This document shows, in pieces, positions 53,969 through 64,000 of a DNA stretch of 64,000 bases; within the stretch, counting starts at the first letter, position 1; each line of letters starts with the position of its first letter. Source of the DNA: Apostichopus japonicus (Eukaryota > Echinodermata > Holothuroidea > Aspidochirotida > Stichopodidae); NCBI RefSeq assembly GCF_037975245.1, contig NC_092580.1, positions 11,561,501-11,625,500 of the forward strand, read 5' to 3'. Both the position numbers and the translations under genes were made by a program. The notes beneath the pieces are model-generated. The model was not told where the DNA came from, ran no database searches, and worked only from the letters and a program-made list of their open reading frames with translations.

Positions 53969-56532
53969 TGGTCACGCTTATCTTTAAATCATCCTTGAAA
54001 TTTATGTCCATCGTCTAGAGACATGTCTGTCCTCTGAGACATAAGTAGCTGAGAAAAGGGATTGGACAAATAATAAGTGATATATATATAAATAAGATCT
54101 AATTTGGTCAAGAATTTTTGTCTCTCATTGGAGACACTTTTTATGGAAAAAAACTATGGTATTTAATCATAATGTCAGAATAATTTTAACTCGTTCATTC
54201 AAACTTGAAAAGTTTGAGATATAAAATGACTGATAGAATAATATATTAGTTGAAAATAATAAGATTATTCTTTGTCTAGAGGTGTAGAGTTACAACCCCC
54301 CCCCCCATAAACCCCACATAAAATTTTGTTTTGGGAGAGTGCTCTCAGATTTCCGTACATGGGCAGTCAGCTTCAGTGACCCCAGAGCCACACCATCTCC
54401 TTTGAACACAAAACCTGGATCCATCTGTTACTCTGGTTCACCAAATATATACTACCAATGGGTATGTAAGGCACCTCAAAGAACCAGTTGAAAGTACCAA
54501 CTGCACAAATACCACCCACTCTGTTCCCAACCTTAGGTTGCATTTAGAAGGTTAGAATGCCAAGTGCTAAGTAAAATGCCATGTCAAGCCGAATGTAGCA
54601 AGCATGAGATAAGCTATTTCGGGTTAAGAAAGAATCTTGTCAAACTTGCCTTCATATAGAACAACTATTAGTATCATAAAGTAATCCCATGGAAGCTTTC
54701 TCAACTTGACAGTAAGTTTGTGAATTAGATACGGCTTTTCACTACTTTTATAAATTTAATTAAATACAGGTCTGTTAGTTTAGGATCTATTATTTGGGTT
54801 TGGACCAATCAAGCCAAAGAAATAAAGACAGTTTTTAATGAATTCTTTTCTGAAGGGCATTTTGAGTAAATTGCCTCAACTTGAGTCAGGAGTTTCTCTT
54901 TGACACCCATTTCTCCTACACTGCTATCCATTTTCCAGAAATGAAAAGATGTGAATAAGTTTATGGAGTTTTCTTCAAGCATTTCACAAGGCAATAGTCC
55001 AAGCTATCAGTGGAACTTACAGGGGCCTCGTCATTGTGGGGGGGGGGGGGGGGGAGCAAGGAAGGTTATCTAAACTTATCCTATTTTGCTCAAATGCAGT
55101 TTACATTACCTTTTTCTCTTAATAAAAAAAGGACTGTTATTACCCACAATGTCTAACTGAATTAGTGTTACAAAGATGGATCCCTAATTCACAGAAATTT
55201 TCATAGATATATGGGGACGGACTGAGAATGGATCAAGTTGTTTGATTTGTGTGCCAAGGCTCTATGTTGGACGACATTTCATAGAAAGTATGGGTGGGAT
55301 TTAAATATAGAATTGCGTATCGCATTTTTGGAGTTTACTATGAAATCATTTAATATGAAACAAGTGAATCACTGGTTGATACCGTATAAAATATTATGAA
55401 AATCCAATGATTCCTTTTTTTTTCTAAATAAAAAAAAAAGATATATTATACTTTCTTATGAAACTGTTTTGTGTCTCTCTTCAGTCTTATGAAATACTGT
55501 CTGTTAAAGTTTAAGGGATTTTTAAAAGGTTACATTTCATTTAATTAATAATGGGGATGCGGGAGGGAACAGCCTGCTTTAATCTCTATTCTTAATTTCT
55601 GACAAATTTGTCAACCAGAAAATGGTTACATCAAATTTCACCAAATGTGAAAGAGAAACTGGATCTGAATCTGAACAAATTTTGTTATATGAAGAAAAAG
55701 GTTGTACAGTTTTGTCAGTGAGCTATTACAAACTCAAGACTGCTACAGAAGATTAAAATGAGGAAAACATCTGTAGATTTAGCACAAAATTGCTGGTTTA
55801 AAGTTAACTACTACTGTATTACTGTTAACTACTACTACTGTTAACTACCAAAGTTAACTTACTACTGTTAACTACTTTTCAAAAGATGGGCAAGCTTGTA
55901 GAAAGGCCATTCATGTACTAGCATGTTAGCACCTGTACTGGTAATAACCTGTGTATGAAACTATGAATGTACTCTTACTTGAGCATTTTGAAAAGGTACT
56001 AATGCAAAATGTTTTACTCCAGCTCCAAGCATACATAGGGAATTCTTCTTGTACTCATGCTGTCGTACTCGTACTACAAGTGTAAAATGATGAAGACGCA
56101 AATAATATGACAAAGTTTTAAGACCAAACATGAAGCAACACAAAACTTGGCTCATTTATAATTTATTTTTCATTTCTGCACACACATGCACATTTCATCA
56201 AATTATGCATAAAACTTTAAATATGAATAATTTGCATTTGCTAAGCAACTATGACATTCAAGGTAAGTCTCTGAAGTAATGTTGATGATAAAACTGCTCT
56301 CAACTTTTTCACATTCTCGATTCTTTCTTTTAGGAGATGTCGTTGCTCATACTATACGCCCAAATAAAACAAAACTGAATATGTCTTCTTTCCTTTCAAT
56401 AATTCTTTTAAGACACACAAATTCTGTTTTCCAGTCTCTCCAAAATTTTATCCATAGCCAAAATGGAAAAGTTGGGAACGAAATTCAACCAACACCTTCA
56501 GAATTGTATCTTTCTTTGAAACAGTATATTAT
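53969..56532. other. 3' flanks of the convergent SUCLG2 and NDUFA12 genes
   Basis: Probably mostly 3' UTR and short intergenic DNA. AATAAA words at about 54821 and 55426 on the plus strand are candidate SUCLG2 poly(A) signals; AATAAA at 56167-56162 on the minus strand is the candidate for NDUFA12. A run of 17 G lies at 55038-55054. Confidence 0.45.
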
Positions 56533-59035
56533 TTAGCTTTGCTTTGGTGGTATCCATTCTTCAATTTTAGGCCTGGTGGTGGTACTTGGCACATATTGGC
56601 GCTTGGTACCAGAAAGATTTTCCTCATGCTCCTTCCATATGAACTTTCTGTCAATCAGTGGGGCAGTGGTAGGTGGTTCATCTGTCATTAAATGCAACCA
56701 CCTATGCCTGTGAGTAAAACAAATTAGTACCCAAAGAGGTCATTTGCAAGGATCAATATTTTATTTTGTAATCTTGTTGATTTATCCTTGAAACCTGATA
56801 CATTGGAGTGTTTGATAACCTTTCAAGGTTTTCTGTATAGAGAATTTCATCACTTTTTTTGGATAGAAATATTATTTTTCTCTGTGAATCTGAATGCTAT
56901 TAAAACTTTCTGTTTCCTGTAGAGGAATACTGTTTGCCAGCTATATTCTCTATGTAAACTAATTATTTAATACTTAAAATTGTTGTAATGACTTTCACAT
57001 TTGCCACCTCCCTTTGAAAATATGGAGATATGCTCAATGATATGAGTTCTCCCTCCCACCTCCAACAACTTCACCCACAGATATCTTGCCAACCTATTAG
57101 TTATGTCATCAAATCAGACATTCAAGATACTAATGCTAATTAAGATTACCTTTCTCAAAAGCAAGGTAGGTAAAGATGCCAAGGCAAGATGGTAATTCTG
57201 TTCAATTACAGAATACTGAGAGTACATCCATTACATCATATCATGATACATTTACTCACCATTCTGGGGGTACGAGAGAAGCATCAAAGTCCCAGTATCT
57301 GTCCTTTCTGTACTCCACCCATCTGTGTCGAGCTGTCATAAAATTAAATAGTTTACAGTTATTCTTAAGCTGAGGTTTCTCTCAACACTACACAAACAAA
57401 CATTCTTCATTAAATGACTTCCTCTTCATGGGTCACTTGACTTTCTCTAAGGGGAGGCAGCGGAAGGGGAGGGGGGGGGATTGACAAACTCCAGCCAAGC
57501 CCTCAGCATCGATAAACAAATGCCAGCATAATAAAACATTAATGAATAACAATTCATGTTTCCAATTACAAATCCATTTTGGTATTTTCTACTGTCCATT
57601 TCATTTCAATCTGCTAGCTGCTAATGGTATTTTTCTTGATAGCAATTCCACAATTTACACATTTGTCTCTTAAATTCATCATTTTTGTTTTTTTCAAATA
57701 CTGTGGCCTTAATGTGCCATTATGAGAGGAAATATACTAATCTTTGGATAAAATTAAAAGTATTGGCAGACTATACACAAAAAATTGAGGAAAACAAATC
57801 CACCCTTTTCTGTTTGTAGTCACCATGGTTTTTCTGAGTTACTTCGTTCATTTGTCATTGGCAATAAAATGTTACGATAGCCTCACAGATGTAGTCAGAA
57901 TGGCTATGGTATTGAAACTTCAACTCCTGTGTGATCAACATTTCAAACACAGTCATATACATACCTACAAAGTAATTGTTGTTCTGGTAGTATCTATTCC
58001 CATACCTATCTTCACCAATGAGTGTACCAATTCGTAGATCTTCTCCTCTGAGCAATGAAAAGAGAGAAAACAAAAATAAAGGAATTTCGTAAGTGTGTAC
58101 GTTTCAATGAGTAATTACACAAAAGGCCTCAATGATCTCAAGTTCTTTTGGGATATCATCTATAGGGATATAAGTTAGTGTTCAAATTTTCATGCATTTA
58201 GCAGTTTTGAAGGCTATGAACTTTGTCTCTAATAAAACACTATAGTTCCTATGTACTAAACTACTATGCATCATTACACTTGCATCTTAATTTGCCCATT
58301 TTGTATAGCATTTTTCATTTCACTGATCTACAGTAATTGAAGAATCAATTTGACTGCATGATATCTGACAACTGGTGAGTCAACCACATTGTCGCCATAC
58401 AACTTTATGGTACACTATTCAAATGACACATGTTGAAGCTGACAACATTGGTCACAAATATGAGTTGCAGGTGTAAGTAAAAGCTCATGGAAAATGTTGC
58501 ACGATTCCACTTTCATTATAACTTAAGCCCCTTTGAATTAAGGATACTATATATTATTATTAATGATATGGAACTTATGTAAAATAGCGGTCCTACAGCA
58601 GGGATGTATATGTACATTGGCCAATGTAGAGAGCGCCCCTATTTATTACCATTGTTCATGGCATAACCAGTCTGTTGGCCTGACAACTATCACAATACGT
58701 AGCAAATGCTTAAGCCATTGTGTCGACGTAGGATAGCCCAAATCTTACGATGCCAGACCTTGTTAGGTCTGAAGTAACCTAGCCTAGGCCTAGCCACTGG
58801 GAGGCCTAGCCTGTGTCAAAGTTAGGCCTGGGCTAACGTTAGGCCAAAGTCGTGAATTGGTTATCACGTTAACTTTAGGTAACTGACATTTATGTACCGC
58901 CGCGAGTTACATTTAAAGTAACTTGGCAGATAGAACTGCTTACCGCAGTAATTTCCAACAGCAGCCTCTTATACCACCATTAACTCGAATTGTTTCGAAA
59001 AATCTCCTACTGACAGCCCCAATTGAGTTAGCCAT
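56533..59035 (-). CDS. NDUFA12: NADH dehydrogenase [ubiquinone] 1 alpha subcomplex subunit 12 (4 exons, complete)
   Basis: Accessory subunit (B17.2) of mitochondrial respiratory complex I, needed for assembly and stability on the matrix arm. Exons in transcript order: 59035-58944, 58047-57965, 57332-57260, 56707-56533. The phases agree and give 423 nt (140 aa plus stop); human NDUFA12 has 145 residues. Diagnostic stretches are [10 protein letters not shown] near residue 20, [17 protein letters not shown] (36-52), RHRWVEY (60-66), the [17 protein letters not shown] block (72-88), [11 protein letters not shown] and the C-terminal EEWIPPK. The start is the only ATG giving the family-like N-terminus, and the first exon ends CG with a GTAAGC donor that completes an Arg codon. 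An AATAAA lies at 56167-56162, about 370 nt past the stop, and could be the poly(A) signal. SUCLG2 converges on it from the other side. Confidence 0.96.
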
Positions 59036-59248
59036 TGTTGTTGAAACTGTCAGTAGCCGAACTGTATGCTGTACGCACGTAACGTCGTACGTATTCATTC
59101 GTAGGTTCAACTCTACTGCATCTTCAATTTCTATAGTATTCCATCTCAGCAGTGTATGAGTACCATAGAAATTGATAAATACAAAAGGAGGGCGGAATCT
59201 GCTGAAACGTAAATGCTCGATTATCGAGCGATAGTGAAATTAGTGAAA

Positions 59249-59279
59249 ACTAGAGACCCTATAATATAGGGTCTCTAGT
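59249..59279. repeat. Perfect 31-bp inverted repeat near the NDUFA12 5' end
   Basis: Two 15-base arms (ACTAGAGACCCTATA and its exact complement) flank a single A. It lies about 215 bases upstream of the NDUFA12 start codon. A second short palindrome (TATCGAGCGATA) is just beside it at 59222-59233. Confidence 0.85.
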
Positions 59280-59634
59280 GTAAACCAACCCTAATTCCAT
59301 TTCTATGGTGTAAACTTAATAGTCTTCGAATTTGAAATCAGCATTTCAACAAAAAATAATAATAATACAAAAATAAGACCTGATAAATTCGAATAAGCTT
59401 TGTTTATTTAATTTATTCGCACAAATTGAAAACAAGAAATACAAATGTAGTAAAATACATGGGAATGGGAACAAATCAAAGTGCAGGGATGACACAGAAG
59501 AGTCCAAAGCAGACTTATTTCCACTGCGGTCCCTAGAATAATTTCCGATTACTAGCCTTATTCATCGTTTGAAATAAAAGTGAAGTATTGATGTTAATAC
59601 GTACATCCTTCAGTGGAGTTTTTTCACTTTCGCA

Positions 59635-60955
59635 CAGTGGCGTAGCCAAGGGGGGGGGGGCATGGGGGCGACAGCCCCCCCCCATGAAACTGGGATTTTG
59701 GGTGTCGAAAAAAATTACTTGTGCGAAAAATATATCATTGATCTGAATGGTTTCGAATCTCCATGATCACCACTCATGACCCTTCGACCGCGGACCGGCA
59801 GTAGGCTATAGTTGCTGAAAAACCGGACGTGACATAGCGCATAGACCGGGTTTTCACTTCTGGGACGTACCCTGATGCTCTTAAAACCGCTAAAAAACCA
59901 AATTTTCAAGAAAGGAGACAATACTATCGCTGAGAATCAGTCTGTTTCAGACGCAATCTTTGATCATGTCAGTTTGACATATAGCGTTCGGTCATTCAGT
60001 ATGTTACTTGGCTGAAAGCGCAGTCAATCTTTTCTTATTTTCCACGCGCAATTTGCCGATTTGTCGAAAAATGTGAATGCCGGTGTCAAACTCACAATTT
60101 TGTGGTATGACTCCCAGGACGGCAAGTCGAGAAACTCACATGCATGCAGTCGCGGCGGATAGCTTTCTTCGCCTATAGTATGTATACGGGGACACTGATT
60201 TTGGGGCATCGTTCCTATAGGCCTATATTTGAGGCCCTGGGGTCATTCCTTGACCGACTTGGTGCAATATAATGTGCCCATTTCGAAGTTAATGTATTCA
60301 CAGATTGTTAGTTGCCATGGATTTGAACAAATGAGGGGTATTCTATCCTGAAACATAGGGCAAAATTGGGCTGGGGTTTCCAGTTCGCCGCATCATTGTC
60401 AACTTGCACTGGGTTCTAATGTTGATGTCAATTGGAATCACTGATAACAGAAATAATCCACCAAAAACTAAGGCCGCATGAACTTTATTGCAAATTTCCT
60501 GAGTGATGAATTGTAATTTTCTCCCAAAATCACGCAACTAGATGGCTGCTATCCAGCCTGGCAAGTACTTGCGGCAATGCCGTGCCATCTCCAGCGATCT
60601 TGCAGATATTGGAATCTGAAATTTTCTTGGTACGCTGTGCGCCAACCGATGGTGGCGCTCCGCTAAGATAGTACTTGCGGCCGGAATACTCGAATCGATT
60701 ACGTCCCCCCCCCCACCCCACGTTTCAAATCGGATTGACGCCCCTGCTTACAAGGCTTAAGCCTTGTAAGCAGGGGCGTCTTTTGGGAAGTGTCATTTCC
60801 GACGATCTAGGCCTTTTTACCTAAAAATTTTGGTACGCTGCGCGCCTAGCTACCCATGGTAGCGCTCCGCTTAGATAGTAACAAGACGCCCTCCCATGAA
60901 ATGGTCAACCCCCCAGCGCCCCCCTCCCCACTGAAAAATCCTGGCTAGGCCACTG
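59635..60955. mobile_element. hAT-like composite element, 1.3 kb, with exact 8-bp target duplication
   Basis: The left end is CAGTGGCGTAGCCA; the right end reads CTGGCTAGGCCACTG. The flanking octamer CTTTCGCA is identical on both sides (59627-59634 and 60956-60963), as expected for hAT transposition. Inside are two copies of the subterminal module seen in the 13.4-kb MITE (60618-60677 and 60823-60884), and a 44-bp perfect palindrome (60737-60780) whose arms begin with another pair of termini (GACGCCCCTG and CAGGGGCGTC). It therefore looks like two related elements joined or nested. No intact transposase frame is seen. It lies 600 bases upstream of the NDUFA12 start. Confidence 0.8.
60737..60780. 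repeat. Perfect 44-bp palindrome
   Basis: Each 22-base arm starts with GACGCCCCTG and runs inward to AAGGCTT, and the arms are exact reverse complements with no spacer. It marks the junction of two inverted transposon ends inside the hAT-like composite. Confidence 0.9.
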
Positions 60956-61133
60956 CTTTCGCATAACACAGAAACAAAAATTACAAACTCTTCCTTACAT
61001 AGAATATCAGTCACTACATAACGTCGATTTGATGTTACCCAATTAAGACCTAGGCCTAATTAATTCCTACACTATCATGGCAATATTATAAAACATAAGA
61101 ATATAGTTCACGAAATGATGATCTCCTCCTCAT

Positions 61134-61137
<4 letters not shown>

Positions 61138-61216
<79 letters not shown>
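61138..61216. repeat. (TA)n microsatellite followed by C-rich tract
   Basis: A pure TA run is followed at once by CCCACCCC and C-runs to about 61266, a sharp switch in composition. Confidence 0.95.
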
Positions 61217-61218
<2 letters not shown>

Positions 61219-61266
61219 CACCCCACCACCAAGCCCCCTCCCTCCCCCCCCCCCCACCGCCCACCC

Positions 61267-62486
61267 CGCACACAACTCCTGAGAACCAAATTGACACCGA
61301 AGGATTGTTTGCTTGAAAGCAAAGTTTCTCTAAAAATGTTTTGCACTATTGCGATATGTGAGTTGCTGCAGCCATGTACGTAGGCAAAGTGTTGCGTAGA
61401 TCAAGACTCAGGGTACGCAGTCAACTTTTTTCACGGCATATGAAACCTGTTGCCTTGCGACGATGACGTCAGGATGTCGCCTGCACTTGTTTTCATACTT
61501 TGCGTTAGGCTAAGTCTACATAGTATGAGCTTAGTCACCTAGCTATTGAACCTACGGTAGATAGTCTGCTCAAAGTCTGCTCAACTTGCTGAGGCCAAAC
61601 ATTAGACAACTGTAAATTTAGTATAAGAGAGCAATATGATGTACAACGAAGCACGGCTAGTAACGTTTCCAGTGTATATTCGAAATCTTCGAATGTGAAT
61701 GGGTATGCTTATTGATTATTTGATCGATGTTAATCGAACTCGAAGACAAGTTGTTATAAATTTATAAACTGTAGCCTACAGTGTAACGCAGTTAAGTAAC
61801 AGTTCGTCTGCTAACGTCCGAGGCCTAGCTTAGCGCTAGCGACAGTTCTCACTATGGCTAGCCCTAGTCCTAAGTTAGCCCTATAATTGTAAAATGTAAA
61901 CTTAGAAAGCCTACTGTAGCTTCAGGCTTACCGCAAGTAACACTGCAGGTCATACATGGCTAATAATGATGCAAAGATATCGAAACTAAGTTAATGGCAA
62001 TCAGTATTCATTGTCCCTAAATAAGCAGGACATTTAATTCAGATAATGTAGGTAGGCCTAGGCTACTATTACTAAGTTGTAACTTGCAGTTGTCCAGGAC
62101 ATGATATTGACATTCCCCTAGCCATCAAGTGTTATTCCTGCACCTACATTAACAGGTTTTGCCTCAGGCTGTGATTCTATGTTTGAAGGATGTTGGTCAT
62201 ATTCCAAAGTTAAAGACATCTCAAACAGAAAGAAGTTTTTAGGCCTAAGCCTCTAGGATAGTCTAGTTCAAGATAAAAAATGAAACATTGCCTAAATACT
62301 TGAAAGTAACATACTATAACTCCTATTAGGCCTATTCACCACTTAGTGTTAAATTTTAATGTGAATAAGAGCCTAGACTAGAGGCTGTGAAATTAGTCAA
62401 TGATCTGGTTACCTTTATCTGCGAGTCGTGTGTGAACTTTTCATTTGTAGCATAGGCCTAGTTGTTAACAATCACAGCTTTCTTCT
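61267..62486. other. Probable 5' region of the EF-hand-like gene
   Basis: No coding exon seen. The exon at 63319 has a splice acceptor before its ATG, so the promoter and leader exon should lie upstream, either here or at 62857-63300. GGCCTA words are frequent. Confidence 0.35.
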
Positions 62487-62856
62487 TGAAGGCATTGAAG
62501 ACTCGCCCCAAACTGCGTGCGGCCATCTGAAAAAGTTAACATTCTGTTGCTTGCAAGTGACATTTTGTTTGTGTCGCTACAAAATGCAGACAGTAATGAA
62601 ACTTGATACCTTGTTATCTTTAACTGGACCTGAGATGTCCATAGCTGTATCGTTTGCACACTGGGCTGTGGGTATTGACCGCAGCTGTATGTACGGACTA
62701 GTGTACACTAGTGTCTAATTACCGACGGTAGCAAGCTGTGTGTGTATTTTCTAGGATCGATGGTAGTGTCTAACACTTCTGTTACACCTCATTCGAAACT
62801 AGGTCAGATTACCGGCATTATACGTTTCGTTTTGCGCGAGTCTACACACCCTTTAA
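62487..62856 (+). mobile_element. MITE family A, copy 3
   Basis: A 370-bp copy upstream of the EF-hand-like exon. The left border reads TGAA (a one-base change from TTAA) and the right border TTAA. The body closely follows copy 1 (GGCATTGAAGACTCGCCCC at the left, GCGCGAGTCT near the right end). Confidence 0.75.
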
Positions 62857-63333
62857 GATATAGGGATAATACAGGGACAGTATATGCATCCAGGGCAACT
62901 CTTAGACTCTTAGTATATACATGAATCCTGGGGCTGTCCCTGGAAATCGAGGATGCCTGCTCACCTTAAGATAATACCAGGTCGCACATGTTCAATTTTC
63001 AACAAGCGTTTAACTGCCACTTAACATCCTTAGATGTCTGTGAAAATTCAGAAGAATCATAACCGTCAGGAACGTACTTTTCAAAACTTATAGGTTGTTA
63101 TAATCTGGTGCTAGTACTGGTGACCTTAATCTGGTGAGCCTCTTGTGTTTGTGCAATAGGCAGAAAGCAAGTCATAATTAAAGGAGTATATTTTGTCAAA
63201 TTGATCATTTTATTGCATTTTGATATCAGTTCTAAAGGAGTATACTATTTTATGAGAAACACCTGCTTTTACCAAAGTGCAGCTAATGTTAACGTTTCAT
63301 TTTTGCCCTTCTGTACAGCTTAATCTCACTAAA

Positions 63334-63879
63334 ATGGGATTCGAGGATGATTTAGAGAATCTCTACCAGATTCTGGACTCGCCTTGTCGAGGATACGTTG
63401 ATAGTCAGCAGATTCAAGACTTCCATCAAACTCTCTACCTGAAGAAAATCGGCGCTGATCAAGTGGATGCCGCTCTCAAGCAAGTATGTGGGGATCAGAA
63501 AGTTTGCAGCAAGAAGCAGTTTGTGCCTCTCCTCTTGGAATTGGAGAGGCGGAGGACCATCGAGGAGAGAGCTTGGTGGGATTTTAAATCCCTAGACATG
63601 AATGGCATGGATCAGATCACCATCCAAGATGCATTGTTCCTCTTCAAAATCACACTGGGGGATAAGTTCACAATGATATACTGGGGTAAGTTCTTACTTT
63701 CTCGGAATTACTCCAAGGAACCAACCAGTTTTGAAGAGGTGAAAATGTGGCTGTGTAACGTCCCCGATGGAAGCAGTGAACCCTGTTCTAACCAGGCCAT
63801 TTTTGAAGAGATTAGTAACTTGCAGACAGAGAAGAACAAAATGGATTATAGGAACTTCAAAAAGATCAAAGCTCTCCAG
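63334..63879 (+). CDS. First coding exon of an unidentified EF-hand-like protein (runs off window)
   Basis: The open frame has 182 codons from ATG 63334 to a strong donor (CTCCAG followed by GTGAGT) at 63879/63880. An acceptor (TGTACAG) at 63318 leaves a 15-nt leader in the same exon, so an upstream untranslated exon is expected. The protein is charged and cytosolic-looking, with no signal peptide or membrane segment. The stretch DMNGMDQITIQDALFLFK resembles one EF-hand loop and its exiting helix; DSPCRGYVDSQQIQDF near the N-terminus could be a degenerate first EF-hand. The cluster ERAWWDF precedes the loop. Codon use and the borders make a real exon very likely. I do not recognise the family. 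The remainder lies beyond the right edge. Confidence 0.8.
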
Positions 63880-64000
63880 GTGAGTTTCATTCCATCTGTA
63901 TGCTTTTTGTTTATTCAATTTAAAATATATAGAGGGACATTTAAAATACATAAAAAGAAATTTAAAATACATGAAAAGACATTTAAAATAGTTGAAAAGA

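Noticed and set aside
55805-55875. Short GTTAACTAC tandem words
   Set aside because: Only a few imperfect units; ordinary low-complexity sequence between the convergent genes.

Overview
This is a window of animal nuclear DNA, probably from a marine deuterostome invertebrate. An echinoderm, perhaps a sea cucumber, is my best guess. The reasons are small exons with GT/AG borders in large AT-rich introns, abundant GGCCTA-type words, dense SINEs, MITEs and microsatellites, and three recognisable nuclear genes. The organism call is inference from composition and gene content. No bacterial operon, CRISPR array, rRNA or stand-alone tRNA gene was seen.

Layout. Positions 1 to about 29 kb are gene-poor. 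They hold TA arrays, a decayed non-LTR retrotransposon 3' end (about 7.74-8.25 kb), a tRNA-derived SINE (10.4 kb), a 340-bp hAT-like foldback element (13.45-13.79 kb), two minisatellites (42-bp and 38-bp units), a trinucleotide (CAT)n tract of about 1.6 kb and a (TACA)n tract. From 29.36 to 44.39 kb on the minus strand lie 14 coding exons of DMTF1, a Myb-type transcription factor; its last exon was not found. SUCLG2 (11 exons, complete, 425 aa) follows head-to-head on the plus strand at 46.33-53.97 kb. The two genes share a short divergent 5' region. NDUFA12 (4 exons, complete, 140 aa) lies on the minus strand at 56.53-59.04 kb, tail-to-tail with SUCLG2. The right edge carries the first coding exon of an unidentified EF-hand-like gene on the plus strand (63.33-63.88 kb).

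SUCLG2 (GTP-specific beta subunit of succinyl-CoA ligase, TCA cycle) and NDUFA12 (complex I accessory subunit) are both mitochondrial energy genes. DMTF1 is a nuclear cell-cycle regulator. Their proximity may be chance.

The most noteworthy non-genic observations are a roughly 144-bp tandem repeat in SUCLG2 intron 2 carrying perfect DR1 nuclear-receptor-type motifs; three copies of a 366-377-bp MITE with TTAA borders; three SINE types; a 1.3-kb hAT-like composite with an exact 8-bp target duplication and a 44-bp perfect palindrome inside; and a microsatellite-linked repeat present twice. I found no convincing undescribed functional system. All positions were counted by hand and all family assignments come from recognising the translated sequence, not from a search.
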